A model generated the notes under the pieces. That model was given only the letters and a program-made list of their open reading frames with translations, searched no databases and was not told the origin of the DNA. Source: Virgisporangium ochraceum (GTDB taxonomy: Bacteria > Actinomycetota > Actinomycetes > Mycobacteriales > Micromonosporaceae). Taken from it: a DNA stretch of 64,000 nt. A program made the translations under genes and the position numbers. How positions within the stretch are numbered: position 1 is the stretch's first letter; every line of letters begins with the position of its first letter. The DNA lies in the NCBI RefSeq assembly GCF_016863655.1, contig NZ_BOPH01000105.1:170402-234401 (forward strand), written 5' to 3'. Positions 16,258 through 24,038 of the stretch are shown here, piece after piece.

Positions 16258-16642
16258 TCAGGCGAGGTCGAGGTGTTCGGTCACGCTGGTCTGGAGCACC
16301 CAGGCCAGCGGCGTGGTGGCCCGGACCTCGTGACGGGCAGCCACACCTGCCGGGCATCGGCCAGTGGCCGGCTCCACACCACCAGATCGGGAATGCGACC
16401 ACCTGTCACGCCGTCGGCACCGGGGATGGACAGCCCGACCGCCTGCGCGATCTGGCCGACCGGCCACCCGGCCACCCGGCCGCCAGCAGCCACGCCATGA
16501 TCCGCGTCGCGATCAACGCGTGTTCGCCATCGGCCGGTGGCGTGATCGACAGAACCCCGTCCGGGCCCAACTCGTAGCGGTGCCCGTACGGGTCGGCGGC
16601 GATCATCGCGGTCAGGTCGTCGAGCGTGGCAACAGCGGGCAT
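16258..16642 (-). pseudogene. Uma2-family (DUF820) nuclease-like gene, frameshifted and truncated
   Basis: The first frame gives a good Uma2 N-terminus (MPAVATLDDLTAMIAADPYG, then RYELGPDGVLSITPP and HALIATRIMAWLLAAGW). Around 16470-16490, in a run of repeated GGCCGGGTGGCCGG, the similarity moves to a second frame (GRIPDLVVWSRPLADARQVW). Near 16330 it moves to a third (TTPLAWVLQTSVTEHLDLA). The C-terminal half with the family's second acidic motif is missing. At least two frameshifts plus truncation make it a pseudogene. Uma2 proteins are often tandemly amplified in actinomycetes; none other is seen here. Confidence 0.7.
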
Positions 16643-16759
16643 GTGTCTGCCGACAGCATCCGCGTTCATCCTGTCACTCGCTGGCGCTCGTCCATGCCCC
16701 GCAGCCTATCGATGCGATGGGCGCCACCGGGTCGCGCGAACCGGGCAGGTTCGGTGGCC

Positions 16760-18247
16760 TCAGGCGGTGAGGGGCGCGTCGGCGTTCTCGGCCAGTAGTC
16801 GTTGGCGCACCAGGTGGCGGCCGAGATCGGTCAGGCCGACCATCAAACCGGGTTCCGGGTGCACCGCCCAGGCCGCGCCGCCGAGCACTGCCGCGGTCGC
16901 GACGTGTCGTGGATCCGGGTCGCTCCTGTCGCCGGTGACCACCACGGCACCGTGGCGGTCGAGCTCAGCCAGGGTCTGCCGCACCGAGACGGCGGCCATG
17001 CCCGCGAACAGGTCCGGATCGCCCGGCGGCAGCCGCTGCGCATACTCGTCGAGCAGCAGATCCCACAGTGCCTCCACGTCGACGGGTTCAGCGGCCGCGT
17101 TCGCCGTGTAGAGCAGGCCGAGGAAGCGCGGCGTCCATGGCTGGAGCCAGGCGTGCAGCCGCTCGGCGCCCTTCTGTGTCGAGGCCGGAGCAGATGGGTG
17201 GACCAGCGCATGGGCGAGATCGGTCCACAGGTCGAGCGTCTGCTCTGTCTCGGCCCGGCCGGCGAGGACGGCGTCGACCAGGGCCGCGCCGTCGCCACGG
17301 ACGATCCGGGTGCGACGTATCTGGATGACGTCGAAGTCGATCGACAGCCGCCACAGCCGCGTCACTGTCGGTGCGTCCGTGCTCACGGCCGGCTGGTCGG
17401 CCAGGCCCAGCGCGGCGAGCAGACCGGCCCGGTCGCCCTTGCGGACCTCGCCCCGATCGTCGACCGGTCGACCGCCGTCGCCGGTCCACGCCGCCAGGGT
17501 GGCGAGCTGCCGCAGCAGCCCCGACCCGTCGGAGGTGACGTGCTTGGCGAGGACCGCCGGGTCGGGCAGGGTCACAGGCGGGAACACCGCCTGCTGGTCG
17601 CAGCCGCAGTCGCAGGCCCGGTCGGGCCAGGCCAGATGCTTGACCGCCGGTGTTCCGGCCCGCAGCACCGCGACCTGCCCGTCGTTGATGAGTACCGTCC
17701 CGGCCGCGTACTCCGGATGCTGGTCGATGAGCTCACCGAGGACCTCACGGCGACCGTCCGCGTCACGGGCGCTGAACCGCCGCGCCCACGCGTCGAGCAC
17801 CTCCGGGTCGGCGTCGATGCGGATCCCGTCGGCCGCCGCCGCGGTGAACACCCTTTTGGCCAGCCGCCACCGGGACGTGTCGGCCATCGCGGCCGGATAC
17901 TTCGGGGCCAGCCGGTCCAGCTCCTTCAGCAACGTCGGCACGCGCGTACTGGCCGGGTGCAGCCGCCCGGTCGCATCGAGGAAACGCAGGTATTCCCTGA
18001 CGGTGTCCACGCCGTGCCCGGCGAGGTCCCACAGGTCGACCTGCCGCGGCACCACGTACGTCATGAGCAGATCGTGGACGTCACCGCTGCGCCACCGGGT
18101 CGGGTCAGGCCGGTCGAGGTAGTCCGCACGGCCCTGCAACAGGATCGAGATCCGGTCCCGCCCTGCCTTGCCGGCCGGGATGAGCCCCTGCCCGTCCGCC
18201 CACGCGATGAACTCGTCGATGACCCGCTGCTCGAACCGAGACGACAC
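16760..18247 (-). CDS. Conserved actinobacterial protein of unknown function
   Basis: Protein of about 495 residues that I do not recognise by function. The N-terminal part is a helical region (SSRFEQRVIDEFIAWADGQ; DTVREYLRFLDATGRLHP; LKELDRLAPKYPAAMADTSR) with a basic surface. A cysteine cluster CDCGCDQQ lies near residue 215. The C-terminal 100 residues look like a winged helix: VRQTLAELDRHGAVVVT and VGLTDLGRHLVRQRL. The GTG at 18247 is my choice; the open frame continues upstream into the remains of an ABC transporter, which is not part of this gene. No good ribosome-binding site is visible, so the start is uncertain. No signal peptide or membrane segment is evident. Confidence 0.65.
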   Translation of the reverse strand: MSSRFEQRVIDEFIAWADGQGLIPAGKAGRDRISILLQGRADYLDRPDPTRWRSGDVHDLLMTYVVPRQVDLWDLAGHGVDTVREYLRFLDATGRLHPASTRVPTLLKELDRLAPKYPAAMADTSRWRLAKRVFTAAAADGIRIDADPEVLDAWARRFSARDADGRREVLGELIDQHPEYAAGTVLINDGQVAVLRAGTPAVKHLAWPDRACDCGCDQQAVFPPVTLPDPAVLAKHVTSDGSGLLRQLATLAAWTGDGGRPVDDRGEVRKGDRAGLLAALGLADQPAVSTDAPTVTRLWRLSIDFDVIQIRRTRIVRGDGAALVDAVLAGRAETEQTLDLWTDLAHALVHPSAPASTQKGAERLHAWLQPWTPRFLGLLYTANAAAEPVDVEALWDLLLDEYAQRLPPGDPDLFAGMAAVSVRQTLAELDRHGAVVVTGDRSDPDPRHVATAAVLGGAAWAVHPEPGLMVGLTDLGRHLVRQRLLAENADAPLTA

Positions 18248-18339
18248 CCGCTGACCGTACGCGAAGCAACACCGGCCGATCCCGGCACGTCCCCCTACGG
18301 AGGTAACGGCGGCGAGTGTCCGGATGCACCGGTCCTTGG

Positions 18340-18801
18340 CCGGTGGGGTGGTCCGTCGACTTGCCCGCACCGTTGAGACCGACCAGCGACCGACTTTCCC
18401 GCCGGCACCACCAGGTCGACCCCGCGCAGCACCCACGGATGGCCGTCGTCGTACCGGAACCACGTCGCGCAGCACCAGGCCCTCGCGCAACGGTCCGAGC
18501 TCGGCCGGCTGCTCCGCCACCGGCAGGTCGGGCGCGGAGCGGACCACGTCGAAGTAGTGCCTGAGCATCAGCAACGCATTGTGGAGCTCGGCTCCTTCAC
18601 CGGCGAGGGCCGCCAACCCGACCTGGATGCCGGCCGCGGCGGCCACGAACACCGACACGTCCCCGATCGTGAGTCCACCACCGGCGGCGGCGAGGAGCGC
18701 CCAGGCCACACCGGCGCCGGTACGGACAGCGTCATCGCCGGCCGGTCGGCCCGCCACGCGAGCGCCACCGCCGAACCGAGCCGGCGCCACAGGGCGTCCA
18801 T
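18340..18801 (-). pseudogene. ABC exporter (fused permease/ATPase), deleted and frameshifted
   Basis: The 5' end encodes a plausible exporter start (MDALWRRLGSAVALAWRADR). Most of the membrane domain is then missing and the frame changes. The next recognisable part is the end of the membrane domain (GGLTIGDVSVFVAAAAGIQV; LHNALLMLRHYFDVVRSAPD). A second frameshift near 18465 leads to the start of the nucleotide-binding domain (FRYDDGHPWVLRGVDLVVPA) and a Walker A, GLNGAGKST, preceded by a small deletion. Similarity stops just after Walker A. The gene is therefore dead. It lies directly downstream of the cysteine-rich peptide and thioredoxin genes, which suggests it once exported that peptide. 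Confidence 0.75.
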
Positions 18802-18886
18802 CGAGTGTCCTTTACGACGACGGCGACCGCCCGGCCGCCGCTCCTCGTGGCGCGGCGACCGGACGGTCATCGGGGACCGATCCGGA

Positions 18887-19060
18887 TCAGCAGTAGTACC
18901 AGGCCTGGCAGGTGGTGCCGAGGACCTCGTGGTGACAGCAGTACCGGCAGGACTTCTGGCCGCAGCAGCGCTCGGTGTAGCAGTGGTTGGCGGCTGCGGT
19001 GATGCGCGGGACGAACCGGCCGACCATGCGGTCACCCAGCCGGTTGAGGGCCTTGATCAT
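18887..19060 (-). CDS. Small cysteine-rich peptide (57 aa, 8 Cys), possible secreted or modified peptide
   Basis: The ATG at 19060 has an excellent ribosome-binding site (AAGGAGGCACA). The product starts MIKALNRLGDRMVGRFVP, an amphipathic leader-like segment of about 26 residues. A C-terminal part of about 31 residues carries eight cysteines, including two Cys-Cys pairs (YTERCCGQKSCRYCCHH and ends TCQAWYYC). There is no classical signal peptide. The upstream neighbour encodes a TlpA/MauD-like thioredoxin with a CxxC site, and the downstream neighbour is a broken ABC exporter. I infer a disulfide-rich exported peptide whose cysteines are handled by the thioredoxin. I do not know a named family for it. 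It could also be a metal-binding peptide. Confidence 0.8.
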   Translation of the reverse strand: MIKALNRLGDRMVGRFVPRITAAANHCYTERCCGQKSCRYCCHHEVLGTTCQAWYYC

Positions 19061-19136
19061 TGTGCCTCCTTCGGAACCGTTGCGGTGCATACCGAACCCC
19101 GGACCCCCATCCATATTGGACAGACGTCCGGGGAGC

Positions 19137-19688
19137 TCAGGCGTTGGCCGGCGCGAGATCGGGCATGGTGGTGCCGCTCGTCACGACCACTCCGGACCCG
19201 TCGACCACGCCGATCGCGGGGTATCCCTGTACGGTGAACGCCTTCTGGAGCGGGCCACCCATCTCCTCGCGCACCACCCGCGCGACCGGGGCCAGGTCGT
19301 CCACATAGGACTGTGCGTCGCCCTCGTCGTCGCGGCCGGCGACGACGGCCAGCACGCGGTGCCGGCCGCCCGGGTGATCGGCGGCGCCGGCCACGAACTC
19401 GGGCAACCGCTCAGCGCAGGGCTGGCAGCCCAGGGAGAAGAAGCCGACGAGCTCCGACCCGTCGCGATCGTCGGCCGACAGCGTCGCGCCGTCAACGGTC
19501 GTCGCGGTGTACGCGCCCACCGACTGCCCCGCGGGCAGCATGGTGGCGCCCCGCATCGGCCCGGCCGTCCCCATCTTGCTGATCAGCTCCGTGTGTTTCC
19601 GCAGGCGCCGGACGAGGTCGAGTGTGAACAACAGATTCACCACCGCCAACAGTCCGACGAGGACGAGCGCGGCCACCAGAAATGCCAT
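19137..19688 (-). CDS. Membrane-anchored TlpA/MauD-like thioredoxin
   Basis: Redoxin of 183 residues. One N-terminal transmembrane helix (FLVAALVLVGLLAVVNLLFT) anchors it, with the thioredoxin domain outside the cell. The active site is CQPC near residues 85-88 in FFSLGCQPCAERLPEF. The cis-proline side is QGYPAIGVVDGSG. The layout matches MauD and related TlpA proteins, which help form disulfides in cysteine-rich partners. GGGGAG precedes the ATG. It lies 76 bases before the cysteine-rich peptide gene and is probably cotranscribed with it, so that peptide is its likely client. Confidence 0.88.
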   Translation of the reverse strand: MAFLVAALVLVGLLAVVNLLFTLDLVRRLRKHTELISKMGTAGPMRGATMLPAGQSVGAYTATTVDGATLSADDRDGSELVGFFSLGCQPCAERLPEFVAGAADHPGGRHRVLAVVAGRDDEGDAQSYVDDLAPVARVVREEMGGPLQKAFTVQGYPAIGVVDGSGVVVTSGTTMPDLAPANA

Positions 19689-19840
19689 TCCGACTCCCCG
19701 AGGTTGGAATCCTGAACGCGGCGTTCACCGTTCGGGGGGCGTCGAAGATCGAGATCTCGCGCCGACTCGGTCATCGTCGACGTGTGCAGTCTGTGCGGGA
19801 CACGCGCCCGGCGACACGTAAGGAACCCGCACCTATATGG

Positions 19841-20506
19841 CTAGATCTGCCAGTTGTCCTCGCCCTTGGCGAAGAGCGCGTAGATCCCGGCCGGATCGTC
19901 GGCGAGCAGCCGATCGATCTCCGCGGCGGTGACGACGGTGTGGCCAAAGGCCGGCGACGTCGTGTGATCGAGCCCGGGGCTGAACAGGCGCAGCTTGCTC
20001 TGCTTACGGTAGACGCTGAACGGCAGACCGGCTTCTCGCAGTCGAATGGTCAGCTGCCAGTCCGCGCGGGTGGAGTACTGGACAAACGCGCCGCGCGCCT
20101 GGAGCTTGGGCAGTACCTGGTTGAACGAGTCGTCCGTGATCGGGTTGCCGGTGACGTCGATGATGCTGAGGTTGGGCATCTCCAGGAGCGGCCGCAGATC
20201 GGTGACGAGGTTGCGGGACAGGTCGAAGGATCCGAGCTGTGTACTGCCGGTCAGTCCCGCGATCGAGGTCAGTCCGCTGTCGGAGATGCTGAGGGCCTCC
20301 AGCCGGGCAAGGCCGGCGAGGTGGCTGACGTCGAGGTCGCCGCACCCTGACAGGGCCAGGACCTCCAGAGCCGAACAGCGTTCGAGACCAGCGAGGTCTC
20401 GCACCTCCATGGCCGAAAGCTGGGTGACCGCCGGCCACTCGGCCTCGTCTGTCGGGAGCCGTGTGAGCAGGGCCGGATCCCGAATCGGAGTCATTGTCGG
20501 GATCAT
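19841..20506 (-). CDS. Leucine-rich-repeat protein
   Basis: Protein of about 221 residues. The first 130 residues contain four to five short leucine-rich repeats of about 21-22 residues (ALEVLALSGCGDLDVSHLAG, ARLEALSISDSGLTSIAGL, QLGSFDLSRNLVTDLRPLLE, NLSIIDVTGNPITDDSFNQV), ending in a cap-like region. The C-terminal part (LTIRLREAGLPFSVYRK, IDRLLADDPAGIYALFAKGE) is not recognised. No signal sequence is seen, so a cytoplasmic protein-protein interaction role is likely. The ATG at 20506 and one at 20494 are both possible. It stands alone, leftward, between unrelated genes. Confidence 0.78.
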   Translation of the reverse strand: MIPTMTPIRDPALLTRLPTDEAEWPAVTQLSAMEVRDLAGLERCSALEVLALSGCGDLDVSHLAGLARLEALSISDSGLTSIAGLTGSTQLGSFDLSRNLVTDLRPLLEMPNLSIIDVTGNPITDDSFNQVLPKLQARGAFVQYSTRADWQLTIRLREAGLPFSVYRKQSKLRLFSPGLDHTTSPAFGHTVVTAAEIDRLLADDPAGIYALFAKGEDNWQI

Positions 20507-20732
20507 AACGGCCGATCACTACCGGCCGGGCCGGGCAGTTTGCTGACCGTCGTTCGTCGCTGATCAGGCAGCGCCGATCATCGGGTAGTCAACCGGTGCG
20601 GTAACTGACCGGCTGCCAGTTCGGCCGCGAGAAGCTGACAGCGCTTACCGCGCCGGCGCTCGCCCGCACGACGGACGCGGTGCGGGACGTGCTGGCCCAC
20701 GCACGGCCGCCTCCTTGAGGCACATCACCCCG

Positions 20733-21179
20733 TCACGCCTTCGCGGCGGTCCGAACGCGGCTGACGTCGATGGTCACGTGGCCGTCGCCGGGCTTGAGCT
20801 CGCCGAGGAAGAACCCTGTGGCGAGCCACATCGGGCCGCCGTCGGGTACTTCGAACACCGGGTGCGTCGGTATCGACCGCGTGTTCCCGGCGTCGGGGGC
20901 CGCCGCGTCGACGTACCCGAGTCCCTCGTTGACGACCGACACGATCGCGCCGTCGGAGAGCCGGATCTCGTACCGGGCCCAGATATGAACGGCCCCGTCG
21001 GACCGCACGACGTTCCAGTCGGCGCCGCCGGGCAGGATCTCGCCGGTCAGCGACGGTCCGGTGACGGTGCCACCGACGATCGGGATGACCCGCCGGACAC
21101 CGGCGTGGGTCCTGCCGACCTCACGGACCTCACCGAGATCGGCGGCGATCGTGAACGCGTACTCGAGGGTCAGGGCCAT
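20733..21179 (-). CDS. DUF3237 family protein
   Basis: Protein of about 148 residues matching the DUF3237 fold. It has the N-terminal ALTLEYAFTIAADLG, the GGTVTGPSLTGEILPGGADW core, and the GAVHIWARYEIRLSDGAIVSVVNEG and FFLGELKPGDGHVTIDVSRV segments. The family forms small beta-barrel proteins found near catabolic genes; the biochemical role is not established. The ATG at 21179 is the first that gives the family N-terminus. It is divergent from the PQQ-propeller lipoprotein, with 115 bases between. The 226 bases downstream (20507-20732) show no convincing gene. Confidence 0.88.
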   Translation of the reverse strand: MALTLEYAFTIAADLGEVREVGRTHAGVRRVIPIVGGTVTGPSLTGEILPGGADWNVVRSDGAVHIWARYEIRLSDGAIVSVVNEGLGYVDAAAPDAGNTRSIPTHPVFEVPDGGPMWLATGFFLGELKPGDGHVTIDVSRVRTAAKA

Positions 21180-21294
21180 CGTCGTCCATTCTGCTCGGTT
21201 CAGGACGCGGACCCACGGCCTTGCATCGACCGATTTTGAGCTCTCGGCGTCCGACGGCATAGTAAGGCGGTTCCGCATCACGGGGAGGGTCGAC

Positions 21295-22740
21295 ATGCGG
21301 CTCCTTGCACTCTCGGCTGCCGTCGTGGCCGCGTTCGGCGTCGGCGGCTGCGGTGGCGACCTCAAGTCCGGTGCGGTCGTCGGCGATCCGGAGCCGGTGC
21401 GGGTGTGGACGATCGCCGCCACGCCGGTGACGCAGCCCTACGCGGTCGCCGGCATGGTGGTCACGTACACCACGCGCGCCGAGCGCCTGTACCTCGTCGG
21501 CATCGAGCCGTCGACCGGCGCGGTGCGGTGGGAGAAGGAGGCGAGCCTCGGCTGGCTCAACCTCGGCGCGGCCGCGCGGCCCGCGCTGGTCGGCGACCGG
21601 GTCGCCTACCTGCGCCCGACACAGAGTACGGACAAGCTGGCCGAGCTGGTGCTCGCCGACCCCCGCACCGGTGCCGACGTGGCGAAGACCAGCCCCGCGG
21701 TGTTCACCGGCGTGTTGTCGCCCTGCGCCAACAACACCGACGTGTGCGTCACCTCCGCGCCGAAGACCGGCACGAAAGCCGTCCCGAAGCGGCTGGTCGC
21801 CGCCACGGGAGCCTTCGAGCGCGACGGCACCGACGCCGACTCGATGCGGGTCCTCGCCGACAAGGGTTTGGTGGAACTGGGCGTCCGCCCCGCGGAGGTG
21901 CTGGCCCTGCGCCGTGACGGACGCATCGTGTGGAAGCGTCCGCTGGCCGAGGCGTTGCCGGGCGGCTTCACCACCGACGGCGGCTACCGGTGGCAGCACA
22001 TCGCCGACCAGCGGCTGTTCGTGGGATCGGTGTGGAAGAAGCCCGGGTACACGGCCGGCTACTACTCCCGGGATCTGGCCACCGGCAGCTCGACCGTCGC
22101 CCTGTCGGAGGAGACCGGCGAGGTGAAATGGCGTGACGACGGCAGCTGGTACGGGTGTGCCGGCATCGACATGCCGCCCGGGGCCGGGGTGCGCTGCCGC
22201 TACCGGGGCACCGTCCGGTTCGCCGACGACGAGACCGTGTTCGACGCGCTGAACGTCACCATCGAGGGCTTCGACCTGGCCACCGGACGCACGACCTGGA
22301 CCCGCGACCTGGGTCCGGTCGAAGGGCTGGCCGGTGACCAGGGCCCCGGGGCGTACCCACCGGTCGCCGGCGACGGTCAGATCGTCGTGCCGGTCGACAA
22401 CGCGCTCGCCGCGCTCGACCTGCGCACCGGCAACACCCGCCCGGTCGGCGAGGACGAGCCGATGTGGTGCTGGGAGTCGATCCGGTACGACTTCCGCGAG
22501 ACCTACCGCACCCCCGACGCGAAGACCGCCAAGCGACGTCCCGGCGGCGCGGCGTTGACGGTGTGCAACCGGGTGGGCGCCCCGACCGAGGGCCGGCCGT
22601 TGTGGGCCGTCACCCGGTGGGTCGGTGTACAGGCCATCGTCGGCCGGCACGTCGTGGTGGCGACCAGGGACGGCTTCGCCGGCTACACCGTCGACGCCGC
22701 ACCGGCGGCGCAGCCGAGCGCCTCACGCAGCGGCGGCTGA
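21295..22740 (+). CDS. PQQ-like beta-propeller lipoprotein
   Basis: Exported protein of about 481 residues. The N-terminus MRLLALSAAVVAAFGVGGCG is a lipoprotein signal with lipobox Val-Gly-Gly-Cys. The mature part has PQQ-enzyme-like blades: LYLVGIEPSTGAVRWEKEA, VALSEETGEVKWRDD, IEGFDLATGRTTWTRDLGP, NALAALDLRTGNTRPV. Several cysteine pairs (SPCANNTDVC, WYGCAG) suggest surface disulfides. GGGGAGGG precedes the ATG at 21295. No quinone-dehydrogenase catalytic residues are apparent, so it is more likely a binding or scaffold lipoprotein like many in Micromonosporaceae than an enzyme. Confidence 0.88.
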   Translation: MRLLALSAAVVAAFGVGGCGGDLKSGAVVGDPEPVRVWTIAATPVTQPYAVAGMVVTYTTRAERLYLVGIEPSTGAVRWEKEASLGWLNLGAAARPALVGDRVAYLRPTQSTDKLAELVLADPRTGADVAKTSPAVFTGVLSPCANNTDVCVTSAPKTGTKAVPKRLVAATGAFERDGTDADSMRVLADKGLVELGVRPAEVLALRRDGRIVWKRPLAEALPGGFTTDGGYRWQHIADQRLFVGSVWKKPGYTAGYYSRDLATGSSTVALSEETGEVKWRDDGSWYGCAGIDMPPGAGVRCRYRGTVRFADDETVFDALNVTIEGFDLATGRTTWTRDLGPVEGLAGDQGPGAYPPVAGDGQIVVPVDNALAALDLRTGNTRPVGEDEPMWCWESIRYDFRETYRTPDAKTAKRRPGGAALTVCNRVGAPTEGRPLWAVTRWVGVQAIVGRHVVVATRDGFAGYTVDAAPAAQPSASRSGG

Positions 22741-23175
22741 TCGACCCCGCGACGGTGGGCATCCGTTGCCGCGGTTCGGTCACCGTCAGCGCGGTCGTCG
22801 GTCCGCTCGACGCCGCCATCAGCATGGCCGCCGACGCGGCGACCGCCAGCCGCGGTCCACGCGCGGCGCTGAACGCCACGGGGACAGCGAGCAAAGTCGC
22901 TGAAGCTGGCGCACCGATCGCTGCTGTGCCTGCCTCCACGTCCTCTGTTCGATCACACACAGGACCGGGCCGGCCGTGGGCATCCGAGTGGGCCCGAAGC
23001 GGGCGCTGAGCCAGACCTGGGTCGACAAGCGCGGCCGCACCGAACTCCGAACCTCATGTCGGTCGCAATTGTCCCGCTGCCCGATGTGCAGGAACGCGTG
23101 CAGGAACGCCAGTGACCGCAAGCCACCGCCGGTCGGGGCCAGACGGCCCGAACGTCGATGCAAATCCGGCTCCGG
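22741..23175. other. Intergenic stretch without a supported gene
   Basis: These 435 bases separate the lipoprotein gene from the convergent membrane-protein gene. Short open frames exist on both strands but none has a ribosome-binding site or family similarity. The only structure noted is a tandem 12-base repeat, GTGCAGGAACGC twice, at 23086-23109. A leftward frame across 22741-22960 reads like hydrophobic protein (ATLLAVPVAFSAARGPRLAV) and could be an old remnant. Confidence 0.5.
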
Positions 23176-24036
23176 TCAGCTCGGACCTGCCCACTGGATG
23201 GTGTCGCCGTAGTCAGCCACGCTCTGATAATGGTCCTCGTACTTGTAGTTCTCGGTGTAGTCGCCGTTCGTGGTGCCGGCCACAGCGGTTGTCCGCAGTG
23301 TCGGCATGCTGTGGTCGACCGTGATACTCGAGGCGATCCCGCCTGCCGAAATGTCCAGTATCAGGTCCCACGACACGGTGGAGTGGCTGACCCTGGCCAT
23401 GACGACGACTTCGACCGACCGACCGACCTCCAGTGGCAGGGACCGCCGGTCGAACTCGGGCGCCGCCGGGGCGGAGCCGTCGAGGTCCAGAGTGGCGATC
23501 AGCGGCGGGATCTCTCCGCCCTGCTGGACCCGGAGGGCTCCACCGGCGTGGACCGCCCCGCGGGCTTTGACTCGCGCTCGGACCCCCGTGATCGCCGTAC
23601 CAGGATCTACAGCGGTGACGGTCAGGGTCAGGTCGGTGGTGCGGATCTCGGCCCCACCGTTCTTGATCAGCCACTTCATGACCGCCGTATGGCGCTCCGC
23701 CTGGTCCGCTCCAGGCGGGCCCGCCGCATTGAGCGACTCCAGGTCGGCATCTGTCATCCTGCGCGGAATGGCCCAGTTGGCAAGTCCCTGGTTGGAGACG
23801 ACGACTCGCGGTGGTCCCGTTCTGGGTGCCCGTGTCGTGGGCACCGGAGTGGGCACGTGGCCGGTTGGTTCGGAGGTCGCTACCACCGACGGTGTCGACA
23901 TCCCACCGCTCTCGGTCTGCGTCACCGTATCGTCGGACTGTGCGGTGGGCGCCATCATGTAGGCCGCCCCACCGATCAGCGTCGCAGCGAGCGCGACTGC
24001 CGCGGTGGTCAACATCCAGGGTCGGACCGTCCTCAT
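23176..24036 (-). CDS. Membrane-anchored extracellular protein of unknown function
   Basis: Protein of 286 residues with one N-terminal hydrophobic helix (TTAAVALAATLIGGAAYMM) that serves as signal anchor. A Ser/Thr/Pro-rich linker (about residues 35-75) follows, then a mainly beta-strand globular part of about 200 residues (LTLTVTAVDPGTAITGVRAR; SVEVVVMARVSHSTVSWDLI). No catalytic motif is recognised. It starts two bases after the stop of the giant trypsin/nSTAND/WD40 gene, so the two are cotranscribed and probably translationally linked. This suggests it is an outside-facing partner of that membrane-spanning protein. Confidence 0.75.
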   Translation of the reverse strand: MRTVRPWMLTTAAVALAATLIGGAAYMMAPTAQSDDTVTQTESGGMSTPSVVATSEPTGHVPTPVPTTRAPRTGPPRVVVSNQGLANWAIPRRMTDADLESLNAAGPPGADQAERHTAVMKWLIKNGGAEIRTTDLTLTVTAVDPGTAITGVRARVKARGAVHAGGALRVQQGGEIPPLIATLDLDGSAPAAPEFDRRSLPLEVGRSVEVVVMARVSHSTVSWDLILDISAGGIASSITVDHSMPTLRTTAVAGTTNGDYTENYKYEDHYQSVADYGDTIQWAGPS

Positions 24037-24038
24037 GA

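Noticed and set aside
20600..20720. Coding-like rightward stretch ending at about 20718 (reads LTGCQFGREKLTALTAPALA)
   Set aside because: Too short and without start or recognised family; could be the tail of a lost gene.
22610..22960. Leftward 116-codon frame overlapping the end of the PQQ lipoprotein gene
   Set aside because: No ribosome-binding site, overlaps the 3' end of a solid gene, and only a vague hydrophobic stretch; at best a remnant.
23086..23109. Tandem 12-bp repeat GTGCAGGAACGC
   Set aside because: Only two copies, no flanking structure; probably slippage.
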